A stretch of 63,770 nt of DNA from Fragilaria crotonensis (lineage: Eukaryota > Bacillariophyta > Fragilariophyceae > Fragilariales > Fragilariaceae). The position numbers and the translations under genes are program-made. The stretch lies in the NCBI GenBank assembly GCA_022925895.1, contig JAKSYS010000343.1, positions 1-63,770 of the forward strand, written 5' to 3'. Of the stretch, positions 21,646 through 33,762 are shown in pieces (positions within the stretch are counted from its first letter, which is position 1; each line of letters starts with the position of its first letter). Below the pieces are notes generated by a model. That model saw nothing but the letters and a program-made list of their open reading frames with translations, made no database searches and had not been told where the DNA came from.

Positions 21646-23284
21646 TTATGAATTGTTCCGTCTTTCAACCATTGCTAGCCAGAGACAGTAGGGCAACAAG
21701 GCAACCATAGCAACTCCGCATCCAACGTCGACAGCCGAATGATATCCATTCGTTGCAGTCGCAATAAGTGGATATTGAAGAAGGCTCACAATTCCAGAAG
21801 TCAACAACCCAAGCCCACTCAGTGTCCCGTAGTTTTTATACCCGAACCTTTTTCCCACATTCGTAAAGTAGGTTCCAAAAATCATCATACGCCCCACACT
21901 GTAGAATCCCATCCCCACCGCTTGCACCTCCAGACTGATGGTCGTCGATGCCAACATGAACAACGATAGTGCCACGTAAATGGTGGCAAGTCCCTGTGAA
22001 ATGCCCAAGCCTGTGACATCGGCAAACTTTCCGAGGAACGGTGCCACCCCGGCAGATGCTGCATAAATGATGGAAAACATGGTTGTGAATCTTCCATTTT
22101 CATCACCTCGTTGATCCAGCTGAAAGCCAATGGTGCCGATATAATACTGTAGTGGAACCAACGATACTGAGAACCATACAAGCAAGAGAATGTATTCAGC
22201 GGTACGAAGGATCACAGCAACCGGCTTGTCTAGGTGCTGTGCGTTGTCACCAATGTTGCGTCGACAGTCGGCAATGGTATCCGCTACGGCAGTGACATCA
22301 TTGCCGGTAACATCATTGTCGCTTCTATCCACCAATACATCATCGGTCGAGTCATGACACACTTTATTTTCATCATTCGATCGTTGCACCAATGATGGCA
22401 GATCATCGTCGACGATGCTCAACTCTTGTGTTTCCGTTTCCTTCTGTGATGTCCTCGTAAAGTTTCCAAATGGCAAAATGACAGCTGCCACGATAGTCAA
22501 GACAAGCATAAGGATCGCAAATGTACCAAACGCTGCTCTTCGGTCCGTAGTTGCCCGCAGTCAATGCCACAAACACAAGTCCTGCCAATTGGAATGCCCC
22601 AGACAGTGTCGATATCAATAATCCCTGTATATCATTAGAAAACATGCCGGCGACTGGTTGCAAACACAATTGTGTTCCCGATCCCATACCCATGAAGAAC
22701 ATGGAAACGGAAAGTGCAACTTTATCATTCGGTCCTGACATGGCAATTCCAAAGGCACCTGCTGCAACGCAGAGGAGCGATGCGCAGGTTGTGCGTTTGG
22801 TACCTCCTTTTTCATAATCACGTGCCAAACCAAAAAAGAAACGACACGCCTGTGTCGCCCAAGAACCACAGGTGTAAATAACACCAAAGGACGCTTCATC
22901 CAAGTTGGATCCTTCTTCCTTCAAGAGCTGACGACGTAAGGATGGCCACCCATATACAGTACCCGATGCCACGGATATTGTTAGAAATGCAAAGGCATAG
23001 AGTCCAATGGCACGCAGGTCAATGCTTGGTTTGGTTGGTTTGAGAGGAATCTCCGTGTCATCGAGTGAAGCAAGAGGAGGAGGAGGAGGCTCGCAGTCGC
23101 TCAAGCCTGCACCCTGTGGAACTGTTGTTGCCGCTGTTTCAGCTCGATTTTGCTCGTCGATATTGGCCTCACTGTCTCCAGTTCCGTACTGAATGGTGGG
23201 TTCGATTATCGGCCTTGGCGTAGTGCTCGTAGTAATCTCAGGAGGAGCGGCATCAGAAGGAGACGCAGCAGGTAGGCTGGGCAT
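21646..23284 (-). CDS. MFS transporter, SLC43-like, one frame break
   Basis: Major facilitator with a long Pro/Thr-rich cytosolic N-terminus, then a first half containing VYGWPSLRRQLLKEEGSNLD, which matches the SLC43/LAT3-4 (neutral amino acid) pattern, and FGVIYTCGSWATQACRFFFG. After TM6 the frame changes near 22540-22550 and continues as RRAAFGTFAILMLVLTIVAA, with an acidic loop and the second six-helix half ending at 21646. The total length is off by one base modulo three (one extra or two missing). The substrate is inferred from family resemblance only. It is co-oriented with the AAAP transporter upstream, about 640 bp apart, so a shared promoter is unlikely. Confidence 0.72.
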
Positions 23285-23927
23285 GGTATTGCTTCTGACG
23301 TTTGAGTATAGGCATGTACTGGAGTCCTCTGCAGCGCTTTGTGCTTTGTATAAAGTAGCACAGAAGTACTGCTGTCTGTAACACTATCCCACTGGTTAAG
23401 ATCGCGAGCCAAAAGTCAACGCAGAGATCCTCTTGCAAGTACTTGAATGAAATTGCTTTCCAAGTCGCGTTGCAAATCAAATTGTTGTTTTGAAGAGATG
23501 CAACTCATATGAAGTACAGTATCCTCCCGATTGTTGTTGTGTTGTGAGTAATTCAAGTACTCGTATCCCTCATTGTTGCCAGAGACTCTTACTTCATCTT
23601 GGATGGGAGGCAGCAGCAAGAATATGTGATGCTCAGAATCTGTCGGAAGCAGATTCTCGTCATATCCGGTACGAGTACAGTACCTGGTACTGCATATACT
23701 CCAGTTGACTATAGACAGTAGACAGTAACCAAGTATCAGTGCCACAGGATCCGGCTAATAGCTATCCAACATCCAACCAAGCCAACACATCAAACGACAT
23801 GCATAAACCATTCGGCTTATAATACATTATAAAGCACCATCATAGCAAGAGAATCCTCGCTGTTGTCGAGTATCAATACAACTCATGTGATACATCTTTC
23901 ATTGTGCGTTCCTTTGGAGAGTACAAT
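23285..23927. other. Intergenic region between two transporter genes
   Basis: No supported ORF. Contains several GTACTC/CAGTAC words. Confidence 0.45.
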
Positions 23928-25653
23928 TCAATAACATGAAAATGGTCGCCCATGATGTTCCCAATCCAATTGAATGGACCTGATCGCGCCCAAAAGACCA
24001 GCCACAGTAAAGACAATTGCAAAATGTAACAAGGCTGTGCTCCATTGACAAAATTCTTGCATACTCGTCATCATCGTCCTAATCCCAACACCAAGTGCTT
24101 TTCGAAACAGAATGGCAGGCAGAACTAGAGACAATGGGATCGACGTCAAGGCGCCAATGAGTGATACCAGATCCTTGAAGAAAGGAACCGCATTGGCAAC
24201 AAGGTACGAAGATACTGACATTCCAAAGGTGAGTAGCATCCATCGCAGTGCAGGACTATTTGGCATGATACGGTGAAAGAATAGTCGGTCCATACTACTG
24301 CAGATTGCCTGTGAATTGATTGCGTACGACACGACCACATGAATCCAGAGAAAAAGACCACCTAGGCGACGATTCCACCCAGGGGCAATCGCGTCAAAAA
24401 GAAAGGATGGTGGGTCTGTCGTGATGGAATACAAGTATTAGTGCAAGGGCAATTTTGGTTTCGTCTCGAATGAACAAGCCATCGAATGGGAACTTACTCG
24501 GTCCGGCTAGGACACAAATCATGACGTAAAGTGTAATGTATGCAGAAAGAGAAATGGCTAGCACTCGGGGTGCTTCTTGTTTTGATTTCATTTCACTTCG
24601 AATGTTGAGAAGGAGTTTCTGTGATCCAACCGCGAATCCAATCGATGCCAAGGCCGAAAACTTGGACAGAACAAGCCCAGCAGTAATCAATGACGGAGAA
24701 GGCTGAATGGGAATTGGATCTCGCGAATGTTCCAAGGAAATCAAACATTGAATCACCACAAGAAACAAAGCTAGGAGTGAAACTATGGACACGTTCCGCC
24801 CCAGATTGGCCATGGTCCGTAATTGTGAGACAGCAAACATCAATGTGGATGCCACAATGCCAGCCGTGGGAAGACACATTGCGCCACCCGCGAGAGCCAC
24901 CACGGCGTGACTCATGACCAATATGTAGTCGCCCAAGACAAGAAACACATTGCAATAGTAAAATGCCATGACGACTCGAGTGGCGGTGGATGAATGGGGA
25001 AACAGGGCGCGAGTGATGCCAATCAAATCGGTCGTCGAGTGGTAGTCGTTGTCATCGTCATGCTGAGTGTGACATGATTCCGTAAATTCTTCCTCGAATT
25101 TTTCTTCCATGTCAATGTCTGCAATGCTTTCATAGATTGACAATTTCTTTTTCGTGATCTTCACTGATGCCCCTGGCGTGGATTCTGGCAACATCACGAT
25201 AGTTCGAGCAACAACCTCTTCTTCCTCCACTTCATCACCACTCTTCTGTTCATTAAGTATTGTTTTCCCTGATTGGCAGATTATAACTTGATCCTTCCGT
25301 TGTTCAACAATATCAGCACTGTAGCAGAGGATGGTTCCAGCGTACAAGTTGATGGGTAGTTGGAGTATAAGAAAGGCCAACCCAAAGGACCGCCCCAGAA
25401 CCATAACTACCGACGGCAATGCCAGAATTCCTGTCCCCAAACAGTCCGCAGTTAACAATGCAACTCCATGATAGAGATTAAGATCGTTAGCTGAAGAACG
25501 TATTTGATGATTCTCGCCATGTTTGTCGTCATCGTCTGAGCCATTCTGGTCAGTGCAAGTGGAAGAAGGAGGGTATTCATCGCAATTGTTCATGGCATTG
25601 GAATCGTTAGCTCTAGGAATCCTTGGCATGAGTTCCATTGTCTTGCATTGCAT
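23928..25653 (-). CDS. Amino acid/auxin permease-type (AAAP/SLC38-like) transporter, one intron
   Basis: A secondary amino acid transporter of the AAAP family. The N-terminal tail is hydrophilic, then TM1 carries LLTADCLGTGILALPSVVMV, the family's G-x-G-I-L-A-L-P hallmark. About 10-11 hydrophobic segments follow. A long acidic loop (EEEVVARTIV... to QHDDDNDYHS) sits between TM2 and TM3, which is unusual in size. Exon 1 (25653-24498) and exon 2 (24415-23928) join at LAGP-N-PPSFLFDAIAPGW. The spliced length is 547 aa and in frame, with no base losses. I start at the first true ATG (25653). The substrate is not predictable. Divergent from the RING gene. Confidence 0.8.
24416..24497 (-). other. 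Intron of AAAP transporter gene
   Basis: 82 bp, donor A|GTAAGT and acceptor CACGACAG|A on the minus strand, phase 1. Removal joins two halves of the transporter in frame; read-through adds a stop-terminated unrelated tail. Confidence 0.85.
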
Positions 25654-26288
25654 ACAGTGCACTAGTTGACATTGGTCATGATCAAAAGATCGACAAATCA
25701 GCAGAGATTAAAGGACCCAGACATCTCTCGACATTGTCAATTTCTCCAGGAATTTGCTTTCAATTGGGGCGCTTTGGCGCACGACCGGTACAGTAGGTCT
25801 ATGGTAGAGCCGGTAGTATTCGAGTAGTATTACTGTCCCGGTAGCAGTGCGCAACTCTGGCATGCAGTATATTGTCCTCGTTCTGATACTCGACGTGCCG
25901 GTACTTGTACCTGGTAGAACTACTGGTACTGGTACGCTGGTACGCTGGTACTAGAACACTACGTCACTGATCTTGCTGACGTCTGCAATCGTCCAACGAA
26001 AGTCTTGTGCGTATCATATATATATATCAGGTATATCACATATCACACATACCACCAAGAGTGCTAAAGGACAAACGCAGGTCGGACCAAAAACGCTGTA
26101 GACATGATGACTCCACTACAGGTACGACGTGGTACATCAGTACGGCAGTTCGGTCCAGCCCAAACACGAGGCATAAAGCTGGGCACAAGCCGGGCATCAC
26201 CCCAAGCTTGCGCCAGCAGCGGCATGCAGACCACACCTGAATCGAAGGATGACCATACTGTTTCTCTCCTTTGCTTGGATTTCTGACC
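25654..26288. other. Divergent intergenic region
   Basis: Between the AAAP (-) and RING (+) genes. Dense GTACTGGTAC/TACCGG words at 25780-25960 and a TATATATATAT tract near 26019. No gene seen. Confidence 0.45.
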
Positions 26289-27353
26289 ATGACGAGGATA
26301 TCAGTGCGGATCATCCTCGTCGTCTTGCTGCTAAGCCTTACAACACCCGCGAATAGTTTGTTTGCACCCTACATTCTATGTCCACTCGGGAATGATACTG
26401 TGAATTTGGAACGAAATGAAAAGGAGGGGAACTGGTTTGTAAGCCTGGACCCCGGCGTCGTATTCAACAACAATGATAATACAAATACCACAGCAACAAC
26501 AAATTCTACACCACCAACCATCATACAAGGAAAGCCATGTTGGTGTGTCACTTTGGGCGATCAGTATCCGGCCTTTTGTCCGATCCAATTTGATACCTGT
26601 CGAATTGATGAAGGATTCCAAGTAACGTGTCTCAATCTGGAACGACGAGAGACATTTGGATTATCATGGATCGTGCCCTTTGTTGGTCCATTTGTCATAT
26701 TGATGTACGCCGGCCTCATATTATCATGTTGCTTTTTACGACGAGGCTTTGCGAGTCGAGACTATCTAGTCATTAATGTATTGAGTTGCTGTGGACGTCA
26801 TCGAGAGAGATATGAGCAACGATTGGAACGAAGTTTGCATCGGAACGAACAATTATTTCGAGGTTGGAGTCGACATTTGCTGGACGTTGGGATTACAAGA
26901 GAGCGAGCGAGGTTACAAGCTCGGGGAGAACCCGATCCATGGATTGTGCCCACTCGATTGGAGCTCAAGACAAAGATATACCGCAGCACCGCTGAATTGC
27001 CTGACGACCATCACCTGGAGACACCAACTGCTGGACCTGACGTCGACTTAGAGATATCATGTCCGGAGATTCCATCAAAAGAGGCTCAAGATATTGCTAG
27101 TGATGTTGGAAACGAGGAGCCAGATGAGGAGAACTGTCCTATATCATGCCAAGAAGACACTCGATCTTTTGTTGACAGTGATGACGACGGAGTCTTGTGT
27201 GCAATCTGCTACTCCGGCATTGACGAGGGAGATCGTGTTGGCAACATTCCATGTCATCATTTGTTTCATGTGGACTGCCTAAAGCCTTGGTTGAAGAAGA
27301 AGAATGAATGCCCACTATGCTCCACTCGTTCCATAGCTATCCCCAAAGCATAG
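26289..27353 (+). CDS. Membrane-anchored RING-H2 E3 ubiquitin ligase
   Basis: Start at the ATG at 26289; an in-frame ATG at 26271 would add six residues. The signal peptide SVRIILVVLLLSLTTPANS precedes a lumenal domain with several Cys residues and N-glycosylation sequons (Asn/Thr-rich run). A single membrane span follows (WIVPFVGPFVILMYAGLILS, about residue 140), then a basic Arg-rich juxtamembrane helix and an acidic linker. The C-terminal RING-H2 is complete: CAIC, then PCHHLFHVDCLKPWL, then CPLC. This is the PA-TM-RING/ATL-like layout, so ubiquitination at an endomembrane is likely. The frame is intact and no intron is needed. Confidence 0.85.
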   Translation: MTRISVRIILVVLLLSLTTPANSLFAPYILCPLGNDTVNLERNEKEGNWFVSLDPGVVFNNNDNTNTTATTNSTPPTIIQGKPCWCVTLGDQYPAFCPIQFDTCRIDEGFQVTCLNLERRETFGLSWIVPFVGPFVILMYAGLILSCCFLRRGFASRDYLVINVLSCCGRHRERYEQRLERSLHRNEQLFRGWSRHLLDVGITRERARLQARGEPDPWIVPTRLELKTKIYRSTAELPDDHHLETPTAGPDVDLEISCPEIPSKEAQDIASDVGNEEPDEENCPISCQEDTRSFVDSDDDGVLCAICYSGIDEGDRVGNIPCHHLFHVDCLKPWLKKKNECPLCSTRSIAIPKA

Positions 27354-29657
27354 CAAGCATGAATGGGGTACTTTTAATAGAGTGATGCCCCACTCTTCGC
27401 GGTCTGAAGTCTGAAAACTCTAATTGTAGAACCAGTAATAGAAACTCTTTATCCTCTTATGGCTGGAATCAGGGGAACTACTACGATAGTAGTTATACCT
27501 TGAGTGCGCCTAAGTGGCTCTGGTATGATAGAATTTTAGTATTCAACACCACTATAGAACCGGTAGTACTGTATACTAATGTATGTTCCACTGATCACTA
27601 CGATGCGTCCATCATCACATCTATTACCGACGTTAATGTTGCTCATATTGCTTCCTGGTCATCAGGCAGATTGTAATTGTTCGAGAGATGATAGCAAGAG
27701 GTGATTAAAAATTGTGGTGCGGTGCTGTTCGCCACTTCAAGGAAGCAATCGTGCCATCTTCAAAACAACAAAATGTCCCGATATCCTTTTCTCGACACCG
27801 AAAAGAAAGCAACTGATACGACGGGTGGAGCAAATCTTGGACTCCTCAGAGTTTCTGAGTTGTGGTGCGTGTTAGGTGTAGTATAACTAAGGTAATCAGT
27901 ATGAGTCCGTAATTCAGGTAGAACTTGCTTACTTCGAACGAAATGGTACTTTGGTTCAGTCAGCGGCTCCGGATAGTGAAAATCCAAGACGGCAGTGTAT
28001 CGAAGGCGGAGCGCATTGTTCATCACAAAAGCATCGATGCCGCATCCAATCTTTCAATCGTACTTGTCCAAAAATACAGCATCCTGCTCCAGAGGAACGC
28101 GCTCAACTTGAAGAGATGTGATGCACAAAGAACTGCTGGTAAAAAATCCAAGTCTGTCGAAGAATAGTTCTTGCAATTCCGCAGCTTCCACTTCAATAAT
28201 CGAATCCTTGTATTGTTACAATCAGAGGAATGGACCATTTCTGTCGTTGAGTTTCAAGCAAACATACAACGAACAATTTGCTCTTTCAAGGAGCTCAATT
28301 TGAAGGCAACAAATCATGGATACATCACGATGGATCCAAGTAGCAATACAAAGGGAAACGAAGTTGTCACTTGCCTCCCAATGTCTGCATCGGAACAATC
28401 GATATCAGGAGAAGAGTCAGGCACTGGGAAACAATACACCTGATGAATGACCCTATCGAATGCAGTCTGACCTGATCCACCAAACAGCAGTGTCTGCATC
28501 GGAACAATCGACATCAGGAGAAGAGTCAGGAACTGGGAAACAATACACCTGATGAATGACCCTATCAAATGCAGTCTGACCTGAACCACCAAATAGCAGT
28601 ACTCCGTGGCTTACTGGAGCTTCTGTTGCCGCAACAGGCGCGACATTTGATTTCCAGTGATAGGCGTCTCATTTACCGCAATGGTGCCTCATATGGTGGT
28701 ACTTGAGTTGCTGCAAGACGACATTCATATGGTGCTCAAGTTTCTTGCCCACAAGTACTACTAGGCAATTGACTCGGTCGCAGAGCTTGACTGCTGGTTT
28801 CTCTAGCCTGTATTGTGGCCGGAAAGTTGGTATCTTCATAGGAGCATCAACTGGAGGTACCACTGGAGGATCCACTGGAGGATCATTGCAACTTGCGGAT
28901 CAATAAGCGACGCAACTGGTTGTTTTGGATAGAAGAAATGACGGAAATGTGCGTGCCACTTTTGAGTTTTCACGAGCCACCCAATGTACCTTACCTTGTT
29001 CCAGAGCAATCGGAACTACATGCTGCAATGAATCAACTGAAATGTAGAGTCAATGTTACAATGGTGCAAACTTCATGTCCAAGTACGTGTGGTTGTCAAT
29101 GTCAATAACAATGAAGTGCGACGATCGACGAGATAACCCTTCGGACAGCGGCATCGAACTAAATTAATAGCATACGGCGTCTACTGAGGCTACCCAAAAT
29201 TCACAAAACTTGCATGCAGCCATAGGAGCCAAAGGGAACGAAGTCAAATATGGTGCGCAGCTACCTTGAAAGTCATATATGCACCCAATCGGATGGAGGT
29301 TACTGGACTATGCATGGGTACTGTAGTAAAAGAGGGACGAGATGATCACAGCCCAGATATTCAAAGGATGAGACCTGGTTTCTGCGCTTGAACGTAGCTG
29401 TACTTATGCGATTTCGAATGAAATTTGAGTTGAGTTCCTTACTAGAGAAATGCATTCGCTTACCATTCAGTCGGACATTGAATGGTGATGGGTACTGGTG
29501 GCACAAAAATTGATCAACGAGTGATAGAGTAAGCAAGATGAAGTTGCAGCAACAAGTTTACACGATCTCAATTACGTGTAGGGTATGTGTATTCATTGGC
29601 CGAGAATTCATGGAAGTGTTTTGTGCAGTCTGTTCGAGGTTCTTGCGGACTTGTTGC
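27354..29657. other. Gene-free stretch with one tandem duplication
   Basis: Short ORFs on both strands have no recognisable motifs. The sequence looks like decayed transposon or non-coding DNA. The only structure is the 109-bp duplication at 28383-28600 and three consecutive ACTGGAGGA-type triplets near 28850-28885. Confidence 0.5.
28383..28600. repeat. Tandem duplication, 109-bp unit x2
   Basis: The block starting GTCTGCATCGGAACAATCGA occurs at 28383 and again at 28492, with only a handful of mismatches over the whole unit, which indicates a recent duplication. Confidence 0.9.
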
Positions 29658-29936
29658 TTAATTCCAGAGGTCTGCATATGCAGGGTAATGCAAACGAAAC
29701 TCTTGACGAAGATCCTGAAGAAGTATCAAACGCATGTCATTATTGCGTTCTCCATCCATCACTTCCTTGCGTGCTTCCTTGTAAGCGTTCCAAACCTCAA
29801 TCCTAGCTTGTGCACCTCCCCACCAGCGCACGATTCTGTAGTAGAGGGATGTTGCTTTCTCCTCTAGCCAGGCAAACACGCGTGATCCAAACTCGGCAAT
29901 ACTCCTACCCGCATTTTGCAAGGTCAACTGGTCCAT
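29658..29936 (-). CDS. Possible small hypothetical protein, 92 aa
   Basis: An intact ATG-initiated frame with a helical, amphipathic composition rich in Trp/Tyr/Arg (FAWLEEKATSLYYRIVRWWG) and no recognised domain. It stands alone, with no neighbour within 2 kb on the gene-rich side, and lies just left of the 134-136 bp repeat array. Whether it is translated is uncertain; it may be a remnant of a mobile element. Confidence 0.3.
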   Translation of the reverse strand: MDQLTLQNAGRSIAEFGSRVFAWLEEKATSLYYRIVRWWGGAQARIEVWNAYKEARKEVMDGERNNDMRLILLQDLRQEFRLHYPAYADLWN

Positions 29937-30060
29937 GATGAGTTCTTGTTTGGTTTGTTTCTTTGTGTGACTCGTGCCTGAAGATGGTTTTATGAGACGT
30001 GCGTGTTCGCTTGTGATACGTGCGTGTTCTAGCGAACGTAGTCATGAGATACTCAAAAAG

Positions 30061-30460
30061 ATCTCACTAATGAAAAAAGGAATTGCTACAGTATCCCACG
30101 TATAAATGCATTCGTTTGACAACTTGGGTTCTGTCAATGCAGTGCGTCATCGCCGTGACGTCGTTGATTCGCTCGTACCGCATCGTCGGTAATAGAACTC
30201 ACTAATGAAAAAAAGAATTGCGACAGAATCCCATGTATAAATACATTCGTTTGACAATTTGGGTTCTGTCAATGCAGTGCGTCATCGCCGTGCCGTCGTT
30301 GATTCGCTCGTACCGCATCGTCGGTAATAGAACTCACTAATGAAAAAAAGAATTGCTACAGAATCCCACGTATAAATACATTCGTTTGACAACTTGGGTT
30401 CTGTCAATGCAGTGCGTCATCGCCGTGACGTCGTTGATTCGCTCGTACCGCATCGTCGAA
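30061..30460. repeat. Tandem array, three 134-136 bp units with TATA-like boxes
   Basis: Units begin at ATCTCACTAATG (30061) and AACTCACTAATG (30195, 30331). Each has an A-run, then CGTATAAATRCATTCG (the middle copy has ATGTATAAATAC), GGGTTCTGTCAATGCAGTGC, and CATCGCCGTGACGTCGTTG (the middle copy has GCCGTC). The copies are over 90% alike. A hairpin GCGGGACCTCCCGC follows near 30487. Confidence 0.9.
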
Positions 30461-33104
30461 TCGTGGTGGATTTTACTTGGTTATTGCGGGACCTCCCGCT
30501 TTCGACAGGATCTCCGACTTCGCAGCCGCCAAGATGTCTGTGGTTGTGTGTAGTGTGTGGTGTATGGCGGAGTACAAGTAGTACTCCGATAGTATGCAGT
30601 GGTTTGTGTGGTTGGTTTGTAGTGGTGCTTTACTATGCTGCCGCGCAGGCCGACCTCTAAGGTGCCCAACTTACTCGTGTACCGGGGTGGCGCCTCACTG
30701 GGACGCGGGTGGGCGGGTTATAAAACTAGATTCTAGCGTCTTGCCTGTGCTCGTGGTTCCGACTCGGAGCCGCGCTACACTCGTAGACTCGCTGAGTTGA
30801 TTTGATCAACTCAATTAATGACTTTATGGATTTCCTGCTTTTCAAGGCCTTGTTAGAGACGACTACCATCTCCGTGAATCCGTGCGCATGTATTCTGTTC
30901 CTTTGGCTGCTGCTTCGTCTGCGCTCCCGTCGTACAGTACCCTTGAACTGAGTGCCTGTCCTTGAGTCACGATGTCACGATAGACTGCTTAACTCGCAAT
31001 CCACATGCTGAACTACCGTAGAGAGGGTTGCCCTCATAATTGATCGGGGACCTGGTGCGCAGTACGCCAAAACTGGACCTGAGGGCAGTATAGCACACTT
31101 CTGCACAGCAATTTTCCTGAGAGTCGTACTCGTAGTACAATTTAAGCATACTCTAGAGCTAGTAGTAGGCACCTCACAATTGATTGGAATGTTTTATGTC
31201 ATACGCCTAATTGTAGTAAAGCCATATGCGCAGGCATGGTTTAATAAGGCGATCGCCTTACGTTCCTAAAAGAGCTTCGTTTAGCGCCGAATGAGAATAT
31301 GGCCGCCTATTTTAGGCATTTTCCGAGTTATGACCATTTCTAGGGAGAAATCGTACATGAACTGTCTAATAACTTACTTTTGACTGGTACGGGGAGCAAT
31401 TTAACGGGTTAAAAACGCTTGTTTTAGGCGCCGTTTCAAGTTTGCGTTAGGAAGCAAGATGAGGTGGACACCCGGGAAATAGCCTCATCGAACCGCATGC
31501 CTGCATATGTGCGTAACATACACTGTATCTACAATTGTCTACAGACCTATCCTGTACACCCATACTGACCAGAATGGAAGATACCACTTCGGTGGCGAAA
31601 AGCAATATAGGTGCCGGTCAGGGTGTGTTAGTAATTAGCATTTTCAATGTATCCATAGATATGATATATCAAGGCCAAATTTTTTGTGCTTGAATAGAGG
31701 GTAATATACATGGATTTTACTGTTATATTGCTGTTTCATTTGCAATTACAGCTGAACTTCACAATATTTTGGTTCATTGAAGAGTCAGAAGGTGTACATG
31801 AACACGTAGTGCAAATGTAGTTTATGGTCAAGTTTGTTTAGCATCCCTGCTTTGCAGTCAGGTTTGGAGGCTTTCTATTCATCTGGCAATCCTGGAAATG
31901 ATGTCAACATGTCAAGTGCCTCAAGGTAGTAGGCAAAAATGAGAGGTTACAAGTGATGTTTATGCATGCCATTCATTGAACAGCAACCCCTTACACAGCT
32001 TCAGCAAGCCAACATAGAAAATGACATTTGTCGGTGCAGGAGGGATGGCACCAGTTGTCAAGTTGTACTGCAATTGGTGACATGCATATGCAATACTTTG
32101 AATATTTTCTCTGCCAAGCATTGAATTAACGCCTCTGAGGAAGAATCGATGTAAATTCTTCACTCTTTAAACCACCATGAAATGCATAGGAAGCACATTG
32201 TCAGCATCGTGGCTGGCTCTCTACCATTGCATTTCTTGCGGGAGGCTTTACCCCATTCATCATACAATCAAACATGCATACCATTGACTTTTGAGCAAGG
32301 AATTCACACTCCCTGCCCCACTTTTGTAGATGCAGGTTTACTACTTAGAAACAACATATGAGCGCTGGCTTAGAGATGCAAAGAATGGTGTTATAGGGCA
32401 TGATCATATGTCTCTATTGGAATGACACTCTCTAGTCATTTTTTATGCATACTGCCCATTGATGTTTGTGCAATTTAATGCACAATCCCCTTCCCACTAT
32501 TAGTTCTGATGCAGGATATACGTCAACTAACTATTTGGTTTTGCACATTTTCATCTTCACCATCCAATCTGTTGATTGTAAATATACAATGGACATGGAT
32601 GAAATGAATGTGTTCACCTGTCACATCTCACGTCATTACATGTTTGTAGTACTGGTAGTAGTACAAAACACAACAGTAAACTCTACTAGTAGGTTGAACT
32701 TACTAAGGATAAGGTGCATTACTCATCCATGTAAAGTTAGCTCAAGTAGGCTACTTTAGTAATCAAACGGCTACTGGCGGACTTACTGACTAACACATGT
32801 TGGGTTGTGCCGGATCCGATTAGAATGCAAGGAAATGATGTCAACATTATCGTCACAGTAATAAAGCTGCGTGGGACCTTCACGTAGAGCACAAGTGACA
32901 CGCGTAGGCCGAAGAAAACACGGAATCTTCGTTTCTCATTTTTTCATGGGTTTTCCAATGCGCCGGCCCAGCCTCTTCCACGCCAGCCTGTTAATGTTTG
33001 AATGTTGTTATGCGTGGAACAGCATACTTGAAACGACTCTCCGTTAGTACCGAATGATTTCCATTGCCATGTGTTATGTGTGCATATGATATTAGCCCTG
33101 GCTG
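30461..33104. other. Gene-free stretch
   Basis: No supported gene in 2.6 kb. Contains perfect inverted repeats: CGGAGTAC-AAGTA-GTACTCCG near 30569, GAGTTGAT-TTG-ATCAACTC near 30794, and the 16-bp palindrome TAAGGCGATCGCCTTA at 31245-31260, with several TTAGGC/GCCTAA words around 31.2-31.45 kb. The 31.6-32.8 kb part is A/T-rich with nothing recognisable. Probably transposon debris. Confidence 0.5.
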
Positions 33105-33762
33105 TGCCGCCACTCTTATACGACGGCGGCATTTGCAAAAAATTTTCTACCAGTAATGCCGCCACTCGTACAACAGGGCGGCATTTGCGGATTTTTTTCT
33201 ACCAGTAATGCCGCCACTTGTACAACATGGCAACATTTGCGGATTATTTTCTACCAGTACTAATGCCGCACTTGTACAACAGGGCGGCATTTGTGGATTT
33301 TTTTCTACCAGTAATGCCGCCACTCGTACAACAGGGCGGCATTTGCGGATTATTTTCTACCAGTAATGCCGCCACTTGTACGACAGGACGGCATTTGCGG
33401 ATTTTTTTCTACCAGTAATGCCGCCACCACGCGAAGTAAACCGCGGCGGCATTTGTGAATAACTATCATAATTCATCACACCTCAATCCATTTCAAGCAA
33501 TGTGGTATGAACTACAATACTAATCAGTGTCTCTACCAGTAATACCACCACTCGTACCCGACGGCTCATCTTGTGGATTATTTTCTACCAGTATTAATGC
33601 CGCCACTTGTATACAATGGCGGCATTTGTGGATTTTTTTCTACCAGTAATGCCGCCACTTGCACACAATGGCGGCATTTCCGAATAATTTTCTACCAGTA
33701 ATGCCGCCGCCTTCACAAATGGCGGCATTTCCGGATTATTTTCTACCAGTAATGCCGCCAAT
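33105..33762. repeat. Hairpin minisatellite, about 12 units of ~52 bp
   Basis: Most units contain AATGCCGCC, a loop of about 14 bases, then GGCGGCATT and a TTTCTACCAGT linker, so nearly every unit is itself an inverted repeat with arms up to 9 bp. Two units are degenerate (third and eighth) and one is interrupted by about 70 bp of unrelated sequence near 33465-33530. Paired changes are scarce because the arms are nearly invariant; the loops vary most. Confidence 0.92.

Noticed and set aside
30461-30830. Solo LTR downstream of the tandem TATA units
   Set aside because: I could not find TG...CA ends with a flanking target duplication, nor a primer-binding site.
31200-31460. TTAGGC words as telomere repeats
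   Set aside because: They are scattered, in both orientations and never in tandem.
33105-33762. CRISPR-like regular array
   Set aside because: The units are near-identical throughout, including the parts between hairpin stems; there are no unique spacers, no cas genes, and the host is eukaryotic.
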